Below, piece after piece: positions 4,328-5,772 of a stretch of 5,772 bases of DNA. The DNA comes from Candidatus Nomurabacteria bacterium RIFCSPLOWO2_01_FULL_39_17 (GTDB lineage Bacteria; Patescibacteriota; Minisyncoccia; Phycocordibacterales; UBA9973). The stretch's first letter is position 1, and each line of letters starts with the position of its first letter. The notes beneath the pieces were generated by a model. That model did no database searches, was not told the origin of the DNA, and was given only the letters and a program-made list of their open reading frames with translations. The stretch covers positions 1 to 5,772 of the forward strand of contig MFUU01000024.1 of NCBI GenBank assembly GCA_001785805.1, given 5' to 3'. The translations under genes were made by a program, and so were the position numbers.

Positions 4328-5077
4328 ATGACAACAATATATATTTATTCTTTCATTAGCGTAGTCATCGTAAGTCTAGTCTCACTAGTCGGAGTTTTTA
4401 CATTATCTTTAAGAGAGGATATTCTTAAAAAATACATTTTTCTTTTTATCTCGCTCGCAGTCGGAGCCCTATTGGGAGATGCTTTTATACATTTGATACC
4501 CGAAGCATTAGAAAATTCCTCAAACGCAACCCTAACGAGCACTTTAGTCATCGCTGGAATTTTAATTTTCTTTATTTTAGAAAAATTTCTTCACTGGCAC
4601 CACCACGGGGAAGATACAGACAGCATACACATCCACCCTATGGGAAAACTGATTCTTTTTTCAGACGGAGTGCATAATTTCATAGATGGCATTATCATAG
4701 GAGTAAGTTTTATCGTAAGTGTGCCGGTGGGCGTCGCAACCACTCTCGCGGTGATTCTTCATGAAATACCTCAAGAAATAGGGGATTTTGCCGTATTGTT
4801 ACATTCTGGCTACACTAAATCACGGGCCCTTTGGCTTAATTTTATGTCTGCATTATGCGCTGTTCTGGGCTTGCTTGTAGCCTTTCTTTTGGGTGAAATA
4901 GGCAGAGTTTTCACTACATGGATTTTGCCGGTTGCCGCGGGGGGCTTCATATATGTGGCAGTTGCAGACTTGATACCCGAACTGCAAAAAACAAAAGAAA
5001 CAAAACACTCAATACTGCAAATACTGGCGGTGATAACGGGAGTGCTCGCCATGGTGGCACTGGCTTATCTGGAATAG
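4328..5077 (+). CDS. ZIP-family divalent metal transporter
   Basis: This 249-residue membrane protein has the ZIP (SLC39/ZupT) layout with about eight hydrophobic helices. Metal-site motifs are clear: GDAFIHLIPEAL (D51, H55) in helix 2, HNFIDG (H116, N117, D120) in helix 4 and HEIPQEIGD (H145, E146, E150, D153) in helix 5. A cytoplasmic loop between helices 3 and 4 is His-rich (residues 89-103), typical of zinc-sensing loops in the family. Late in the protein, VAVADLIPEL also fits. It would move zinc, iron or similar ions across the membrane, usually into the cytoplasm; the exact metal cannot be read from sequence. The ATG at 4328 follows tRNA-Gly(TCC) by 19 nt, with only a weak purine-rich stretch as ribosome site, so it may be co-transcribed with the tRNA. 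The stop codon lies 2 nt from the left arm of the structured repeat, and the gene converges on the M23 peptidase. Confidence 0.93.
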   Translation: MTTIYIYSFISVVIVSLVSLVGVFTLSLREDILKKYIFLFISLAVGALLGDAFIHLIPEALENSSNATLTSTLVIAGILIFFILEKFLHWHHHGEDTDSIHIHPMGKLILFSDGVHNFIDGIIIGVSFIVSVPVGVATTLAVILHEIPQEIGDFAVLLHSGYTKSRALWLNFMSALCAVLGLLVAFLLGEIGRVFTTWILPVAAGGFIYVAVADLIPELQKTKETKHSILQILAVITGVLAMVALAYLE

Positions 5078-5079
5078 CA

Positions 5080-5180
5080 TTCTCGGCATAAGTTTTACCG
5101 GTACGGATTTTTTAAGCTTAAAAAATCCTGAAGTTTTCGGCTCGTCAGCCTCAAAACCCCTCAAAAACTTATGCCGAGAA
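5080..5180 (-). repeat. Structured repeat, copy 2 (convergent junction)
   Basis: This is the inverted partner of 903-1006. The 62-nt core 5098-5159, read on the minus strand, matches copy 1 at about 89%, including the 9-bp hairpin (5105-5113 with 5120-5128, loop AAGCTT), GACGAGC and GTACCGG. Outer arms TTCTCGGCATAAGTTTT (5080-5096) and its exact complement (5164-5180) form a perfect 17-bp stem. A GGCT-GACG-AGCC hairpin is possible inside. It begins 2 nt after the ZIP stop codon and ends 19 nt before the M23 stop codon, the same kind of convergent junction as copy 1. Confidence 0.85.
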
Positions 5181-5199
5181 AGAATTTTACACAAAAAAA

Positions 5200-5772
5200 C
5201 TAGTTTGCCCAGGACCCATCAACACCCGGATGTTTAAAATAGAAAACTTCAAAATGGAGATGCGGACCAGTAGAGCGTCCGCTGGAGCCGACATTGCCTA
5301 TGATTTGGCCTTGAGCAACTTCGTCGCCAGTACGCACGGTAATCTTAGACATATGAGCATAGAGAGTTTTCGTATCTTTATCCGGATGATTTACAATAAC
5401 CATCTTGCCATAGGCTCCACACCAGCCTCCGCATGTGACACTTACCACTCCTTTAGCGGATGCGTAAATTGGCGTACCCTTTGGTGCACCGTAGTCTATG
5501 CCTCGCTTCCCCGGACCATGAAGACCTTGTGTCTTGCGTCCCACACCGGGGGGCAAAGGATATATAAAATAATTAATAAGTTCCCGAATCGGATGAGTAA
5601 TATAATAATTTATATCTTTAGCGATAGATGAACTCAAATTTGGCGCGGGCTTGTCGCCTCCTTCATCAAACATCTCGCCGCCAGGAATCATAAGTTCATC
5701 GTTTATCGCAAGTTTGGTGTCTGGCGCAATGCCATTACAAAAAGCAATATCATTTATATTAACCTTGTAACG
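5200..5772 (-). CDS. LysM-M23 cell-wall peptidase, 5' partial
   Basis: The frame is open to the right edge of the window, giving 190 visible C-terminal residues; an ATG at 5691 is probably internal. Residues 1-32 are the end of a LysM peptidoglycan-binding module (DIAFCNGIAPDTK, then DELMIPGG). After a linker, residues 82-178 form an M23 metallopeptidase domain: GIDYGAP (D93), GTPIYASAKGVVS, GAYGKMVIVNH, TLYAHM (H140), VRTGDEVAQGQIIG, SSGRSTGPHLHFEV (H171, H173). M23 enzymes are zinc endopeptidases that cut peptide cross-links in peptidoglycan outside the cell, so a signal peptide or membrane anchor is expected in the missing part. The usual H-x3-D has Lys at the His position; H85, 8 residues before D93, may serve as ligand. 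C114 and C118 could form a disulfide. Role in wall remodelling is inferred. A T7 run follows the stop codon, before the structured repeat. Confidence 0.92.
   Translation of the reverse strand, partial: RYKVNINDIAFCNGIAPDTKLAINDELMIPGGEMFDEGGDKPAPNLSSSIAKDINYYITHPIRELINYFIYPLPPGVGRKTQGLHGPGKRGIDYGAPKGTPIYASAKGVVSVTCGGWCGAYGKMVIVNHPDKDTKTLYAHMSKITVRTGDEVAQGQIIGNVGSSGRSTGPHLHFEVFYFKHPGVDGSWAN

Noticed and set aside
5230..5631. Plus-strand open frame of 133 codons
   Set aside because: It lies opposite the clear M23 domain, has no recognisable protein features and is a shadow frame.
1..5772. CRISPR array, transposase or toxin-antitoxin module
   Set aside because: No regularly spaced direct repeats, transposase-like protein or small paired genes are visible; the palindromes described are not array-like.

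Overview
The window looks like a piece of chromosome from a Candidate Phyla Radiation bacterium (Patescibacteria, most likely Parcubacteria-like). This rests on AT-rich DNA, compact gene packing, almost no Shine-Dalgarno sequences, and protein families and variants I associate with that group: a cysteine-rich zinc-ribbon protein, a YraN with a YRPEDNMHPWK segment, a four-helix SMR-like small membrane protein, and a LysM-M23 peptidase. No similarity search was run, so the taxonomy is an inference. TAA, TGA and TAG all end genes and no gene carries an in-frame TGA, so the standard bacterial code fits.

Layout, left to right. (1) A 5'-truncated zinc-ribbon protein gene (+) runs to 834. (2) A convergent gap (835-1010) holds overlapping hairpins and copy 1 of a structured repeat of about 100 bp. 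(3) A tRNA nucleotidyltransferase (CCA-adding) gene (-) at 1011-2705 carries two apparent in-frame palindromic insertions and follows directly after tRNA-Gly(GCC) on the same strand. (4) A divergent AT-rich segment contains promoters for tRNA-Gly (-) and tRNA-Arg(TCG) (+). (5) A gene-free stretch of about 330 bp (2991-3319) holds an exact 14-bp parS palindrome, two perfect DnaA boxes and two long inverted repeats: a candidate replication origin/partition region. (6) A rightward series follows: YraN-family nuclease-like gene, tRNA-Pro(TGG), a small membrane-protein gene broken by an in-frame TAA, tRNA-Gly(TCC), and a ZIP-family metal transporter. (7) A second convergent gap holds copy 2 of the structured repeat in inverted orientation. 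(8) A LysM-M23 peptidase gene (-) enters from the right edge, truncated at its 5' end.

How the parts relate. Three of the four tRNAs are followed within 5-20 nt by a protein gene on the same strand, with the CCA-adding enzyme itself behind a tRNA that lacks encoded CCA. tRNA 3' processing could therefore create the 5' ends of these mRNAs. Genes diverge from the 2786-2919 segment, which suits a nearby origin, although the outermost genes on each side point back inward. Both copies of the structured repeat sit exactly between convergent gene ends. Their arms differ in sequence but keep pairing, which suggests a selected bidirectional 3'-end/terminator element.

The most notable signals are the parS/DnaA-box region, the covarying repeat pair, the palindromic insertions inside conserved proteins, and the tRNA-mRNA arrangement.
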